Assembly: GCA_019096155.1 (NCBI GenBank)
Contig: JAHCVI010000003.1
Span: 4,216,001 to 4,280,000, forward strand
Origin: Staphylotrichum longicolle
Lineage: Eukaryota > Ascomycota > Sordariomycetes > Sordariales > Chaetomiaceae
Direction: 5' to 3'
DNA length: 64,000 nucleotides
In this document: positions 22,673 to 33,861 of the stretch, in pieces
Layout of the letters: each line of letters starts with the position of its first letter
How positions within the stretch are numbered: position 1 is the first letter of the stretch
The notes under the pieces: model-generated
Seen by the model: the letters and a program-made list of their open reading frames with translations, nothing else
The model's database searches: none
Told to the model about the DNA's origin: nothing
Made by a program: the position numbers and the translations under genes

Positions 22673-23202
22673 TCAAGGGACAACCGAGATGCCTATCGAC
22701 TTCGCCTGGTAGATGATAGACCGGCAGAGCCCTTCAAGTGACAGGCCAGAAAGTCGGAGCTCGGACTGCTTGATCTTTGCGATTTCGTAGACGTGCTTGA
22801 GGCTGACAGTTCCCACGGTTTCCTTCCCCGGGTTGCTCGCTCCTTTCCTCTTGTTCTTCTTGCCAACCGGTACCTCGGCCGCGTTAAGCAAGAGCCAGGA
22901 TGTCTGCGGCGTCCGGACCTCAAAGTGGAATGTCCTGTCCGGCCTGACGGTTACTCGAACCGGCATCGGGATACCGGGGGTGATGTGCTGTGTTCGCGCG
23001 TTGAACTCCTGCGGCAGTCTGTCAGCTCCCCATGTCCCAAATATCCCATTTCAATGCTGCCAACCTTGCAAAAGTCCATTGACTTGATGCCCTTGCTACC
23101 CAGCGCCGGACCGACGGGAGGACTGGGGCTTGCTTGGCCAGCGCCAACGATGATCTTGACCACCTGGTCAAGGCCGCCAACGGCGCCCCGTGCCTTGGAC
23201 AT
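22673..23202 (-). CDS. Mitochondrial large-subunit ribosomal protein uL11
   Basis: Exons (minus) 23202-23065 and 23008-22673 give 157 residues. Strong uL11 features: VVKIIVGAGQASPSPPVGPA, LGSKGIKSMDFCKEFNART across the intron, PVRVTVRPDRTFHFEVRTP, and NPGKETVGTVSLKHVYEIAK near the C-terminus. It binds the GTPase-associated region of large-subunit rRNA. The bacterial-type sequence marks it as the mitochondrial form (MRPL19 in yeast naming). The frame is open far upstream, but the ATG at 23202 gives the expected length. Its promoter is shared with the divergent Svf1 gene. Confidence 0.92.
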
Positions 23203-23690
23203 CTCGTCGGTTGATGTTGCGCAAGGCCTTAAATTAACCACAGCGGAGGAATGTGTAGAGTGGAAGTCTCTCGTGGAACCAAAGTCTGCGAGTGTCGCGC
23301 CGTCAGTCTCGTCAAACCGCGATTGGAAGCTCTCAAAATTTCGGAGCCACACCAAGATGGCCGTGGCACCAGCCACATCCTTGGCTGCCAAGACTGCCAG
23401 CATTTAAACTAGCCACAATGCCCTGCTTTGCCTGAGCTGCCCCTCACATGCCCCGCTGAACTCACGAATGCCAGTGACGTCCAGCGCCACAAATGGGAAC
23501 CAGGGACCGCTAGCGCGCATCTCCTCCCGCCTCCTGGCGTTTTATTCGAGGGGACCCCTCGACTGCCAGCGGTGAATGACCTTTCAACACAACCCTTCAC
23601 ACTCGCTGTGAAAATTCTGGTGATTCCCACCTCCGTCCTTCTTTGGCGACCCTACCAGCGTCTTACGTCTACACATCCAAGACTAGCATC
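23203..23690. other. Divergent promoter between uL11 and Svf1 genes
   Basis: 488 bp separate the two start codons. No gene is supported. The minus-strand frame running in from the uL11 gene has no better start codon here. Confidence 0.4.
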
Positions 23691-25006
23691 ATGTTCAAGT
23701 GGGCACAGCAGCAGTAAGAATCCAGGGATCTCGAGCCCCACCTCGCACCTCGTGGTCTGACTTGCATGCCGACAGGTTGGCCAACGTCGCCGGCACGCAG
23801 GAGCCCATCTACGGCCCCTCCGCCATCAAGTCGGTCGCCGAAGAGGCCGAGACGACCCCCTACACAGAGCTCACCAGGGACGATCTAAAATGGCAGGCCA
23901 TGGAGTCGACCTCGGTCGAGACACAGACCTTCTACTTCATGGCGGACAACGGGCAGCTCGCTTTTTGCCAGGTCATCTATAGCAATGTGGCGTAGGTATC
24001 TTGCCATCGTTGGCTCAGAATCGCGCTTGCTGACACACTGGAAGCGGTATCCGGACGACCTGCCAGTTCAACTGCAAGATCTTCAGCCTCGACGGGTCGA
24101 AGCCCCATGTGTGGTCCTCGACACCGCTGCACAACCACGATTTCAGCGAGGATAAGACTGGCTTCTATGCCGACGATTGCGCGCTCGAGCTCTCTGAAGA
24201 TGGGACTACGTACACGATCAAGTCGATGAACGATGACCAGGCCATCGTCAACTTGACGGTCAAGCGGACGGCGCCGGGCTTCAAAGCGGGCAAGACTGGC
24301 AAGACGCTGTTTGGCACCGACCTCTCCAACCCTTGGGGATCCATGCGTCACCTCTTCTGGCCGAGGTGCACGGCTGAGGGAACCATCACGACCAAGGAGG
24401 GCCCTATTGACTTCAAGGGCAAGGCGTTCTTCTCCCATGCACTGCAAGGCATGAAGCCGCACCACGCCGCAGCCAAGTGGAACTTTTGCAACTTTCAGGG
24501 CCCCACATACTCGGCCATCCTGATGCAATTCACCACACCGCCGTCGTATGGCTCGACCGTGGTGAATGTCGGTGTCATTGCCAAGGACGGAGAGATCATT
24601 GTGGGCGGCTGCAAGAGCAGTGTCACCCATCTCCAAACCAAGAGCGACACTGAGAACGACTGGCCAGAACCGACGACCATCAAGTACACATGGGCAGGCA
24701 CCAGCAAGGACGGAAAGCCGGTGGAGGCTTCCATCGAGGGCGGACTCGAGGATAAGCTCGACAGGATAGATGTCATGGCTGAGGTTCCGGGCTTTGTGAA
24801 GACGATCGTTGCCAGTGCGGCGGGCACAAAGCCATACATCTACCAGGTTTGTCGTCCCTGTATCATCTTTACCATTTTTTACGGCTACTGACACTTCCCA
24901 GTACTCGCCGCAAAAGACCAAGCTGTCTCTGAAGCTCAAGATCGGCGACCAGGAGGTCACCGAAGAGGGCTCGGTCTTCACCGAAGCGACCTTCATCTCA
25001 GAATAA
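23691..25006 (+). CDS. svf1: Svf1-like survival factor
   Basis: Exons 23691-23713, 23776-23991, 24045-24846, 24902-25006; phases agree; 381 residues, the usual size of Svf1. Recognisable features: an amphipathic N-terminus (MFKWAQQQLANVAGTQEPIY), LKWQAMESTSVETQTFYFM, GQLAFCQVIYSNVAGIRTTC, TTPPSYGSTVVNVG, and a lipocalin-like beta-rich body with a C-terminal KLSLKLKIGDQEVTEEGSVF. Svf1 proteins are needed for survival under oxidative stress and in the diauxic shift, and have been linked to ceramide transfer from ER to Golgi in yeast. The ramped N-terminal helix is the membrane-binding element in that model. The divergent partner is mitochondrial uL11. Confidence 0.93.
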
Positions 25007-25667
25007 GCAGTTTGCCTCGGTCGATCAACGGGGCTTTGGGTATCAAGTCTGGGAAGCAGTTGTCAGGATCGGCGTTAGGGATGGTCACCGATAGAGCCTG
25101 GTCACTCGTTATACTTAATGCACGATATACGGAAGCTGGAGCCATGGCTGTGGTGGGGACACGAAGAAAGCTTGGTTGAATACTAATAATGTGACCACAT
25201 AGTAACACATGGCATAGAGCAGTTGAACTAATGTAATAACTCGAACGAACGCCAGGGTTTTGTGATCTTGATTCGCAGCTCAGTCGGCTCCAACCAGGGA
25301 TCTCTCAAGCCTGATAAGCTCAAGGCAAGGCAGTCAGTCTGGTTCGGGTTGACGCAAGTGAGGCACTCGTCAACATCAGCACCCAACCTCCTTCCGCCAT
25401 TTATTTGGAGGGCTGATTTTACACTATTCCTCTCTTTCTTCTGATCACTGGTCTCAAAGTCCATCTTGAAGTCGAAATTCGCGATCAACGACCCCAGCCC
25501 CGAATCACTGCCCCCAAGCTCTCGTCTGAACAGCCAAGCCCCACTTTCCGCTTGAGGCCCGAGTAAAGAGAACAAGGCTGCGCAACACACCTCAACTCTC
25601 GCAACTCAACAACAACGACCGGTTTTCCATTGAATTCCCGACAATTCTCTGAGATTGCTGAGAGAGA
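25007..25667. other. Intergenic region, promoter of histone H4 variant
   Basis: No gene is seen. The stretch contains the Svf1 3' flank and the 5' flank of the histone variant gene. There is no divergently paired H3 gene here, unlike the usual H3-H4 arrangement. Confidence 0.4.
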
Positions 25668-26418
25668 ATGCCTCCGACAGTCCCTCAGCGCGGCGGCCCT
25701 GGTGGGCTCAAGCGCCCCGGCCTTGCGGGCAAGACACTGCCCAAGATGGGCGCGAAGAGACATCGGTACGTGTTTCCCGCCCCTCCTCCATCTCATCCAG
25801 TATGGCCGGTTTTGCTAATCTTGCGGCTCGCGGCACAGTAAAATCATCAAAGATTGTATCCGGGGCATCACCAAGCCCGCCATTCGGTATGTGCATTTCC
25901 GGTGTGGGGTTGCTGCCACCGTGCTTGCTGCTCATTCTTGAGTTTGAGCCCGGCGCGTGACAAGAATCGCATCTTTTCATTCCCTCGTCTTTAACTCCGT
26001 CTCAAACAAACCGAACTGGGCTGACAGGAACAGGCGCTTGGCTCGCCGTGGAGGCGTTAAGCGGATCTCCGCCTCCATCTACGAGGACACGCGCCACGCG
26101 CTTAAAACCTATCTCACCACGGTACATACACCCCAGCCACCTGCCGGTGAACAGTCTGCGGACGCTTTGCTAATCACTGCCTCACAGGTCATTCGGGATG
26201 TCGTCACCTACACGGAGTACCGGAATGCAAAGACTGTGACCACCAACGATGTGAGCAAGCCCAACAATTGGGATGCGGGCTCCAAAAAACTAATTGGACT
26301 GTAGGTCATTTTCGCTCTCCGCCGCCTCGGCCGACCCATTTACGGGTTTGACCCTGACACACATAACCCTTCGAGAAAGAAGATCATCGTCAACGGTGTC
26401 CGTGTTGAGGATGACTGA
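25668..26418 (+). CDS. Histone H4 variant with N- and C-terminal extensions
   Basis: Exons 25668-25765, 25839-25886, 26034-26121, 26188-26250, 26305-26418; phases agree; 136 residues against 103 for canonical H4. The histone fold is unmistakable: [71 protein letters not shown]. The basic patch GAKRHRK is kept, but the tail before it is replaced by a Pro/Gly-rich sequence starting MPPTVPQRGGPGGLKRPG. Only two of the usual acetylatable lysine positions are obvious. About 20 extra residues follow YGF, ending RKKIIVNGVRVEDD. Canonical H4 is almost invariant, so this is a variant (Neurospora has one named hH4v). Four introns and no adjacent H3 gene argue against replication-coupled expression. Confidence 0.92.
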
Positions 26419-27089
26419 GCTGCCATGGTTGCTGTCTCGAAAACGCCAGGCATTATCGCCACGGCGAGAAACCGGGATTATTTTATGTCATATGGGATTG
26501 GAGTTTGGGATTAGGAGGATTGTGATACCATGGGCTTTCTGTTTTCCTTCGGCACTGGATGAGTAAATGGATGATAAAACTGGGCTTGTCATATCTCGGA
26601 GCAGATTATGACGCCGATGTATTGAGCAGTAACACAATATGGATGATTCATGGTTGACCCCTCAGTTCAAAGCAGGGGAGACAAGGTGTGAGGGACGACG
26701 CCTGCTGGGACCTGCTGCAAACCTGCAACAAACGTGCCGGAATCAACATCTGATCGGATGTATCCATCTCAGGGTTCTCTTCCTTGCCTTCTTTTGGTGG
26801 TCACATCCATGAGGCAAGAATGGAACCATAAGAGTGTAGATAGTTTGTGAACAACAACCAACCCAAGGTATCATTGAGCGAATGTCTATGTGGTATCTCA
26901 AAGGAAAGAAGATCAGCGCGACTGATCATGTGCCACCGATGGCCCCCTGACCGGTGCCTTCCCAACGCCATGTCACCCAAGATCTGGATGAGGTTCCATA
27001 ATGCCAAAATAGACTGTAAACAGGCCTGACCAACACGCTCTCCAAACACAACCCTTCATCTTCCACAGAAATAGGCCCGACGACTTTCT
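26419..27089. other. Convergent intergenic region
   Basis: 3' flanks of the H4 variant (+) and the GNAT-like gene (-). Nothing else is recognised. Confidence 0.4.
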
Positions 27090-27938
27090 TCACCGCCTCC
27101 TCCCATCCCACTCCCCCAGCACCTTGTCCAGCGCCCTCGCCGCCCGCATCTCCCCCTTCCTAAACGGCCGGTTGAACATCTCGGGCAGCACCATCACGCT
27201 GTTGGCGTGCTCCTGCGCGAACCCGACCTCGGCGTCCTTGCCGCAGCGCTCGCGCGTCACGCGCACCGCCTCCCGCAGCATGTCCCCGCCCACGCCGCGC
27301 CCGCGGTACCGCAGCCGCGTCGTCCACGCGCGGATCACGCCCTTGCCGCCCTTGAGGCTGTTCTGCCTGCTGTGCGCCGCCTTGCGCGTCCGACTGTTAC
27401 CGCCGGTGCCGCCGGCGCCGTGCTCGGACGAGGGGCGCTCCAGGCGGAGGACCAGCGCGCCGATCATGTCCGGCCCGTAGCGCGTGCCGAGGATGAGGTC
27501 CTCCGGCGCGCCCTCGGGGGTGATGAAATCCCAGCTGAGGTCCTCGGCGGCGCGCAGGTAGCCCGACGTGACGAAGCGGATGCCGATGAGATAGGTCATG
27601 ATGGTGCCGCAGACGAGCATGAGGGTGGTGCCGAGGTCGTGTTGGTTGTTTCGGACCCAGGCGTACTGGTAGACGCCGGCGAGGGCGCCGAGGAGGGCGG
27701 CGAGGGGGATCGGGTGGAAGACGAGGTGGAAGGCGGCGACTTGGCGCTGCTGGGCGATGCTGTCGGCTACCAGCTTGAGGGCGGCGGCCTTGTCGGCGCG
27801 TTCGGTCAGGATGTCGAGGGAGAGCGGGGGTATGTCATCGTCGAGGGCCGCTTGGGACGGGTTGGTGGGGAGGGTGGAGGGCGAGGCGGGCGCGAGGCTT
27901 TGCGGCCCAAGCAAGGGCGTCGAGACGTTGGAGGACAT
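27090..27938 (-). CDS. Membrane-anchored GNAT-like acetyltransferase domain protein
   Basis: 282 residues from the ATG at 27938 (MSSNVSTPLLGP). Two adjacent hydrophobic segments (about residues 75-98, PLAALLGALAGVYQYAWV; and 105-128, TLMLVCGTIMTYLIGIRFVT) would form a membrane hairpin. The second half has the acetyl-CoA-binding type motif RYRGRGVGGDMLREAV preceded by IRAWTTRL beta-strand, as in GNAT N-acetyltransferases, followed by GFAQEHANSVMVLP. The substrate is not predictable. The frame stays open past the ATG to 27985, where an acceptor (ggccag) is phase-compatible with an exon at 28287-28176 (starting METSQHVG); that would add 53 residues and is a real alternative. Convergent with the H4 variant gene. 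Confidence 0.75.
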   Translation of the reverse strand: MSSNVSTPLLGPQSLAPASPSTLPTNPSQAALDDDIPPLSLDILTERADKAAALKLVADSIAQQRQVAAFHLVFHPIPLAALLGALAGVYQYAWVRNNQHDLGTTLMLVCGTIMTYLIGIRFVTSGYLRAAEDLSWDFITPEGAPEDLILGTRYGPDMIGALVLRLERPSSEHGAGGTGGNSRTRKAAHSRQNSLKGGKGVIRAWTTRLRYRGRGVGGDMLREAVRVTRERCGKDAEVGFAQEHANSVMVLPEMFNRPFRKGEMRAARALDKVLGEWDGRRR

Positions 27939-30240
27939 GGCGGAATGTGGGAGGACGAGATTGGCGCGGAGGAAGGTCAAAAACGCTGGCCAAGATGGTC
28001 AACAGCAAGCTTCAGTCTAAAGCAGAGTTGCTGGATACGACGAAGGGAAGCTGCCGTTAATTGCCCCACACCACTCCCAAGTTTGGAGAGACACTCTTGA
28101 GGCGATGCACTTCGAAAACGGACACAGGTCGCGTGCGTGTAGAGAAATTGAAGAGAAGTAAAAGTTCAAACTCACCAGCACTCGTCTTCAGACCAGGCAC
28201 CGCATTGATTCTGTCAACAAGGGTGTTTTGTTGACAGATGCTCAGATCGAGCTCGGTGATGGCGCCCACGTGCTGCGATGTCTCCATCTCACAGGCTGGG
28301 TTCACGAGAATTTGAGGTAGCATTTGCAATCGAGATGCCGCGCTCCGCCGCAACTGGACAGGGTGCAGTACCGCCGCCGTGGATCTGGTGCTTCGACCAT
28401 GCCCTTGGGCTGCTCTCGTTTGTCAACTTGAGCACCACCGTCTAATACTGGGCAAGGTGTGAGTGATATCCACGGAGAGAAGGGGTGCAGAAGTCCGGAG
28501 TCGGGAATCGGGGGGTCGGGAGAGGTAAAGTGCCTTTCCACACTGGGCACTCACATCTGGGCTCCTGCACGATCTTCTTGTTGGAACCGAACGATAAGCA
28601 CAATGTCTTGCAATATGACGACAGCGCTGTCCGTGATGCTGCGCAACTCGAGCCGGGCTGGCGTCCAGTAGATAGCGGCCGTTGTAGATCCTATTTATCT
28701 CGTGCACTTACAACCTCCCCGCGCTCAGACAACCACCCCTTGGGCTGCGGGGCTCCCTGTTGGTGTTGGTTGGCGGTCTGCATCTTGAGGATCAAGGATA
28801 TCCTGATAAGGGTCGAGACCGCATCTCATGGGGCCATGAAGGCCAATGGGCGTCTGGGTGCAGCGGGAGGGTGTGCGTGACCCCATCACCAACCACAGCG
28901 GCGTCCCCACCACCGTTGCAGCCCCTCACCCTGAAACGGGCTCAAACCCAGCCTGGTGGAATTGATTGCGTACCACACAACGTCGTCCCAACAGCAAGCT
29001 GCCTCGTGCATATCTGCAGCCCGAGGGTGACGGGACGAGAGGGAGGGGTCGAAACAAAATAGGGCGCCCTTGAGCACACCAGCAAGAAACCTGCACATGA
29101 TTTTCCAAAACCCGACGATTCACTCCCGTCCCGGCAAACAATGGAACAAAGGGCGTTGCCGCCATTTAATGCCGAGGGGCAAAACATGCGCCACAACCCC
29201 GACATGCCATTCAAAAGGGGAATACTGTGTAAAGGGCCACAACACGGCATGGGAAGGAAGGCGGAAGGACTGGGAGGTTTGTTGCCTTGACTCTCCTGTG
29301 TGCGGAAGTGTCGAGACTTATTTAGGGAGGGCTGTTGGCTGCAGATATCACCAGATACAGTTAGACACGGCTCGCAGATCATCCAAGACAGCCCGCTTGA
29401 TGCACATTGCTCGATGGGGCTCACTCGTCCAAGGAATCTAAAATCACTGTCGTCAAACGAGCATTCACGAATTGAGGCCCAAAGCTGGAGAGGCTGGCCG
29501 CGCCATCGAGAGGCCCATCCTCTCCTTCTCTTGGGTTACTCTCGGGATGATCTCTCTGACCGCAGGTGCTGCAGGGGCTGCAAGGGGGCATCGCAAAAAC
29601 AAGGCGTGTTTCACCACATTCCAAACATGGACCTCCACTCCCTGGGACCGCAAGGATGAGCATCTGCTTCGCCCAGTGAGTCGGTGAGTCACAGAGACCC
29701 CAAACGGAAGGGAAGAACGAGGATTGTTCGGTGCACACAGGACAAAAAGTAAACACGGAAGGATTCTTGCTGTCGTGGGGCCCGTTCCGTCGCTCCCGCC
29801 CAAAGCCGCCTGTCAAGAAACACATCCAGCAGCGCTCCAGTGTCCTCCTCGTAGGAGAATATTGAGAAATTCATGTCGCGGCGCTTCGAAGCCGGCTTAT
29901 TTAAGTTTTTAAGTTGTTTTTTACGCACCTTTGAGACAAACGTGCTCCTGCAGGACTACCTATGGCGGTTGGGCGAGAAAAGCGTCTTGGCATCAGTCGC
30001 CGCTCATAAGGCGCAGGCGGAATATGACGGAGATGCCGCAGCGGAAGCTGAGTCAGAGCCCGAAAGATTCCGACGTCAAAAGCCCGCCATCCAGCTGACC
30101 CGTTAAACAATTGCTCCCAACACCAGTCGCCATGGGCGTCATGTCCTTGTTCCTGGTCCCGTTCATGGGGCTGGGGCCTCAGAGACGCCGAAAAAGTATT
30201 GGAGAACGACAGTTCCTGTTCGTCAAGGTTTGTCAGAGAC

Positions 30241-30253
30241 CGGACGAACTCGG
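30241..30253 (+). promoter_or_regulatory. CGG-N7-CGG element (AIM-like) in AOX promoter
   Basis: CGG at 30241-30243 and CGG at 30251-30253 are separated by seven bases, about 215 bp upstream of the AOX start. From established Neurospora work, the alternative oxidase induction motif consists of two CGG triplets with this spacing and is bound by the zinc-cluster factors AOD2/AOD5. The match in spacing and position is seen; function here is inferred. Confidence 0.55.
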
Positions 30254-30348
30254 CCTCAGGCCTTCGTGTTCCTGTTCCTGTTCCTGCCTTTCCCTGCCAT
30301 ATTACGTCTGTTTCAGGTCGAGGCTGAGGATGGCGCATTCCGATGTTG

Positions 30349-30358
30349 ATATAAATAC
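30349..30358 (+). promoter_or_regulatory. TATA box of AOX gene
   Basis: The sequence gatataaata lies about 110 bp before the ATG at 30469, at a position consistent with a core promoter element. No competing TATA-like sequence is as good in the last 400 bp. Confidence 0.55.
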
Positions 30359-30468
30359 ATGGGGCGCATCTCTCAGGCTCCCGACCTTCTTTGTATGACC
30401 CCCAGAGACCATAGTCTACCAAATACACCTAGCATCTCAACAGCAACCCTGACTTGCACCCCCATTCG

Positions 30469-31677
30469 ATGATGTCCCTTGCAGTCAGTAAGAAGATCGG
30501 CTCCTGCTCTCCAAGGCAGGCTGCACAACTCAGCCGCGCTGTGACACCCCTCTTCTATCACGCCCACGCAGTTGGGCTCGGATATCCTGCCACCTTGCGA
30601 GTTGCTGCCCTCACTCGCCAGTCCCGAAGCCAGCCATCTTCGGCAGCACGATGCTTCTCAACAACAACGCCCAACCAGCTCCGAGATATCTTCCCCGCCA
30701 AAGAGACGGCATACATCCGCAAGACACCTCCAGCATGGCCGCATCCCGGTTACACCGAGGAGGAGATGCTGGCCGTGACGCCTGCTCACCGGCCGCCCAA
30801 GACCGTGGGTGATTGGCTTGCATGGAAGTTGGTCCGCATGGCCCGGTAAGCACCCAAGACTCCGATCCCAAGTTCCGAGCACAACTAACAGCGAACATAG
30901 ATGGGCCACGGACATTGCCACCGGCATTGGGCGAGAACAACAGGTTGACATGAAGAACCCAACGACTGCCGTGGCAGCGCAGAAACCGTTAACCGAGGCA
31001 CAATGGGTGAGTCCGGCACACTTACATATAAAAAACATCTGCTGACACTTGTCCAGCTCGTGAGGGTCATCTTCCTCGAGTCCATCGCCGGCGTGCCCGG
31101 CATGGTCGGCGGCATGCTGCGCCACCTCCACTCCCTCCGGCGCCTCAAGCGAGACAACGGCTGGATCGAGACACTCCTCGAAGAGTCGTTCAATGAGCGG
31201 ATGCACCTGCTCGTGTTCTCGAAGCTCTCCGAAATTGGCTGGTTCATGAAGACCATGATCCTCGGCGCGCAGGGCGTCTTCTTCAACGCCATGTTCCTCA
31301 GCTATCTGATCTCGCCCAAGATCACCCACCGGTTCGTGGGCTATCTGGAAGAAGAAGCGGTGCATACCTACACACGCCTTCTCCGCGAGATTGAACAGGG
31401 CGACCTGCCGAAGTGGTCGGATCCCAACTTTCAGATCCCCGAGATCGCCGTGACCTACTGGCGCATGGCCGAGGGCAAACGGACCATGAAGGACTTGATC
31501 CTCTACATTAGGGCCGACGAGGCAGTCCACCGCGGCGTCAACCACACCCTGGGCAACCTTAACCAGGTCGAGGATCCCAACCCGTTCGTGAGCGAGTACA
31601 AGGCCGGCGCGGAGCAGCAGAAGCCCAGCGCGGTTCTGAAGGGGACCGGGTATGAGCGTGAAGAGGTCATCGGCTGA
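30469..31677 (+). CDS. aod-1: Mitochondrial alternative oxidase
   Basis: Exons 30469-30845, 30901-31006, 31057-31677; phases agree; 367 residues, close to the Neurospora enzyme. An ATG-ATG start is followed by a basic, Ser-rich mitochondrial presequence (about 60-70 residues, ending near RCFSTTTPNQ). The di-iron ligand motifs are all present: FLESIAGVPGM, LLEESFNERMHLL, LEEEAVHTYT, and RADEAVHRGVNH. Two helices (GVPGMVGGMLRHL and TMILGAQGVFFNAMFLSYL) form the membrane-surface hydrophobic patch. The enzyme oxidises ubiquinol and reduces oxygen to water on the matrix side of the inner membrane, bypassing complexes III and IV. The promoter holds a CGG-N7-CGG element, consistent with induction when the cytochrome chain is blocked. 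Confidence 0.95.
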
Positions 31678-33861
31678 GACCTGTGTGCTGGAGTTGTTCC
31701 CCAAGGCTGGGTGTCTTGTCTCCTTTGTCGTATTCAGGCGTTGACGGTTCAAGGGTTGGTTGTGTTCTTGGCATCGTTTGGCGGCGTTTGGAACTGGGTA
31801 TACAAGATACCCTCCCCTCTCTAGATATTTTTCAGGTTTACAAGGCATTAGACAGGCTACAAAAAAGCTACACTGGATAGGATAAATTGGAGCAATGGGT
31901 TGGTTGCCGTCCTTACCTCGCCGTCCTCGTAGTCCATGCAGGTGACAGTCGTTGCATTCCCAACAGCAGGTAGTACATACTCCCTACTTCGGCACTCTCA
32001 CTGAAATACGCTATATACTTGAAGAAAAGAAGAGAAGAAAGAAAACAGAAATAGGAAGAGGGAGAGGAAGAGGAAGAGGAAGAGGATGAGGATGAGGAAG
32101 AGGATGAGGATGAGGAAGAGGATGAGGATATCACTTGCGTGTTGTTCTATGTTCGTTCATCTCTTCTTTTCCCTTCCTCTATCCATCGCTCCTTCTTCTT
32201 ACCGTTGCCCCTATCCCTATGGTTCTTGTACCCCGTGCCGTGGTAGGTTGAGACAAAAGTTATCTTGTCACCCCCAGACTCATCGCTCAGTTACCTATCT
32301 TCCAAACACACCGATGCGTGTCAGCAAAGCAATCCCCACCTCACGCTCAGGAGCACCAAATACGCGTAGGGCTGCAGGATGTTACACGGCTGTCTCAGCG
32401 CATGAATTTGGTTTGGGGGAACAGGGCGGATAAATGCTACCTCGGAGGCACCGTCACACAACCAAGCATAAGGCAACCAGCGAATCAGCCGGGCGTTTGA
32501 CATATGAATTGACCTTGGAGGATTTCTCACCGACCCCGTCGCCGAGAAACATCTCGACAGTTATTCGCAGAGAGACCGAGCAGATGGGTGTGTCAGATTC
32601 AGTGTTGCCGCGTTTACACACTGTGAATTACACCGCTAAATGGGGAGAGATCATCCGTGCGAACTCATGAACACACTGTCGTTGACGTTTGGGGGTCCAT
32701 TTTCGGACACAATCATGCACTTTTCGTATTCCAATTATTCCAGTCCCTCGGAAAAGGCTGCACAAACGTCACACTACCTTTTCTTGAAGGTCCCGAGTCA
32801 GTCATGGGCCCCTTCGTACCAAATTGGTTACCTAGCTCATTGGTAAAGCTGAGGAAAGCCTAACAGTAAGAGGTGGTCCCTGGACGAAATCGAGGTCTTG
32901 GATATTTCTGCCCCGCCATGGCATCACGAGCTTGTGAGTGCGGCGGGCCCCTGTCACATTGGGCTCGAAGGCGCTCGAGAGGCTTGCCAACGGGACCGGC
33001 GCCCAAAGCGCAGTATCTGAGGAGCAGCCTCCAAGCGCTCGGTTCCTGAGCACGCCCAGGTTCGCGCCCTGAGCACTCAGTGGTGAGGCTCAGGCTGCTA
33101 CGATGCTGCAGCCAAACCTGCAGCCAGGTTGTGGCTCGTGACAGGCCCAATCCACGCAGGGCCTCGAGGAGGGACCGAGTCGCAGCTGCGTCTGCGGACA
33201 GCGCTTGTCAAAATTAGACACAATGCTTGTCGGATACGTACAGCAAGCAACGTGTGAACTCTGCCGGGAAGTGTTTGGCTTCGTGCGACAACCAAGCTGA
33301 CAAGGGAACAAAAGAAGGGCCAGGGAGAAAAAGGTGAAGCAGAAGCTCAGGCGTGCATGGTGGACTTCCTTTCCTGACGAGTTTCCATTTGAGGAAGCGA
33401 CCGTTCCAAGCTAAACCCAAAACGGACTGCTGCCCTTGCCCCACCTTTGCTCCTCTGCGCTTCTGCTCCATGGGCGCACCCCGGCCAGTGACCCCTCCAC
33501 GGTCCGCGCCTGGCTCCCATCCTCATTTGGGCGAGAGCAAGAGGCGGGCGGCTACGAGAAGTTTGAATTGCGACCATCATCTTTCCCCAGCCCACGCGCG
33601 CTTCACAGTCCGGCCAGCAACCCCGGATCGCCGACTCGCGTGTTTCTGATATTTCTGGCCGAGTTCGAGCTGCCAGCGAAGCAGCTGCAACAGCCGGGAT
33701 CCCTGGGCGCACCCGTCGTCGCGAGCACAGCCTTCTGCACTGCCACTCGGAAGGCTGATTGCAAGACTGCCCCGTCGTGCTTCTAAAGACAGCAACACCA
33801 CGTCGCGTACCTACGTACCTACGCACAACGCAGCCCTATCGAGCCGTCCGGCACCGACCAA
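31678..33861. other. Intergenic region, promoter of the Crz1-like gene
   Basis: About 2.2 kb with no supported gene. It contains a purine-rich GAA/GAG/GAT microsatellite at 32041-32130 and tandem TACCTACG-type repeats at 33808-33826. Open frames here are short and of poor composition. Confidence 0.4.
32041..32130 (+). repeat. Purine-rich (GGAAGA / GGATGA)n microsatellite
   Basis: A 90-bp strand-asymmetric run made of GGAAGA and GGATGA hexamers. On the opposite strand it gives an artificial polyserine frame, which I do not call a gene. Confidence 0.8.

Larger units (their letters stand above)
27939..30468. other. Long divergent upstream region of GNAT-like and AOX genes
   Basis: About 2.5 kb. 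A possible extra exon of the GNAT-like gene lies at 28287-28176 (-). The right end is the alternative oxidase promoter with a CGG-N7-CGG element and a TATA box. The remaining open frames are rich in Cys/Trp/Pro in random order and are not supported. Confidence 0.4.

Noticed and set aside
27207..28100. 297-codon plus-strand frame
   Set aside because: Antisense of the GNAT-like gene; composition shows Asp/Glu/Gly/Arg mirror bias.
31913..32134. Polyserine frame on the minus strand
   Set aside because: Translation of the GAA/GAG/GAT microsatellite.
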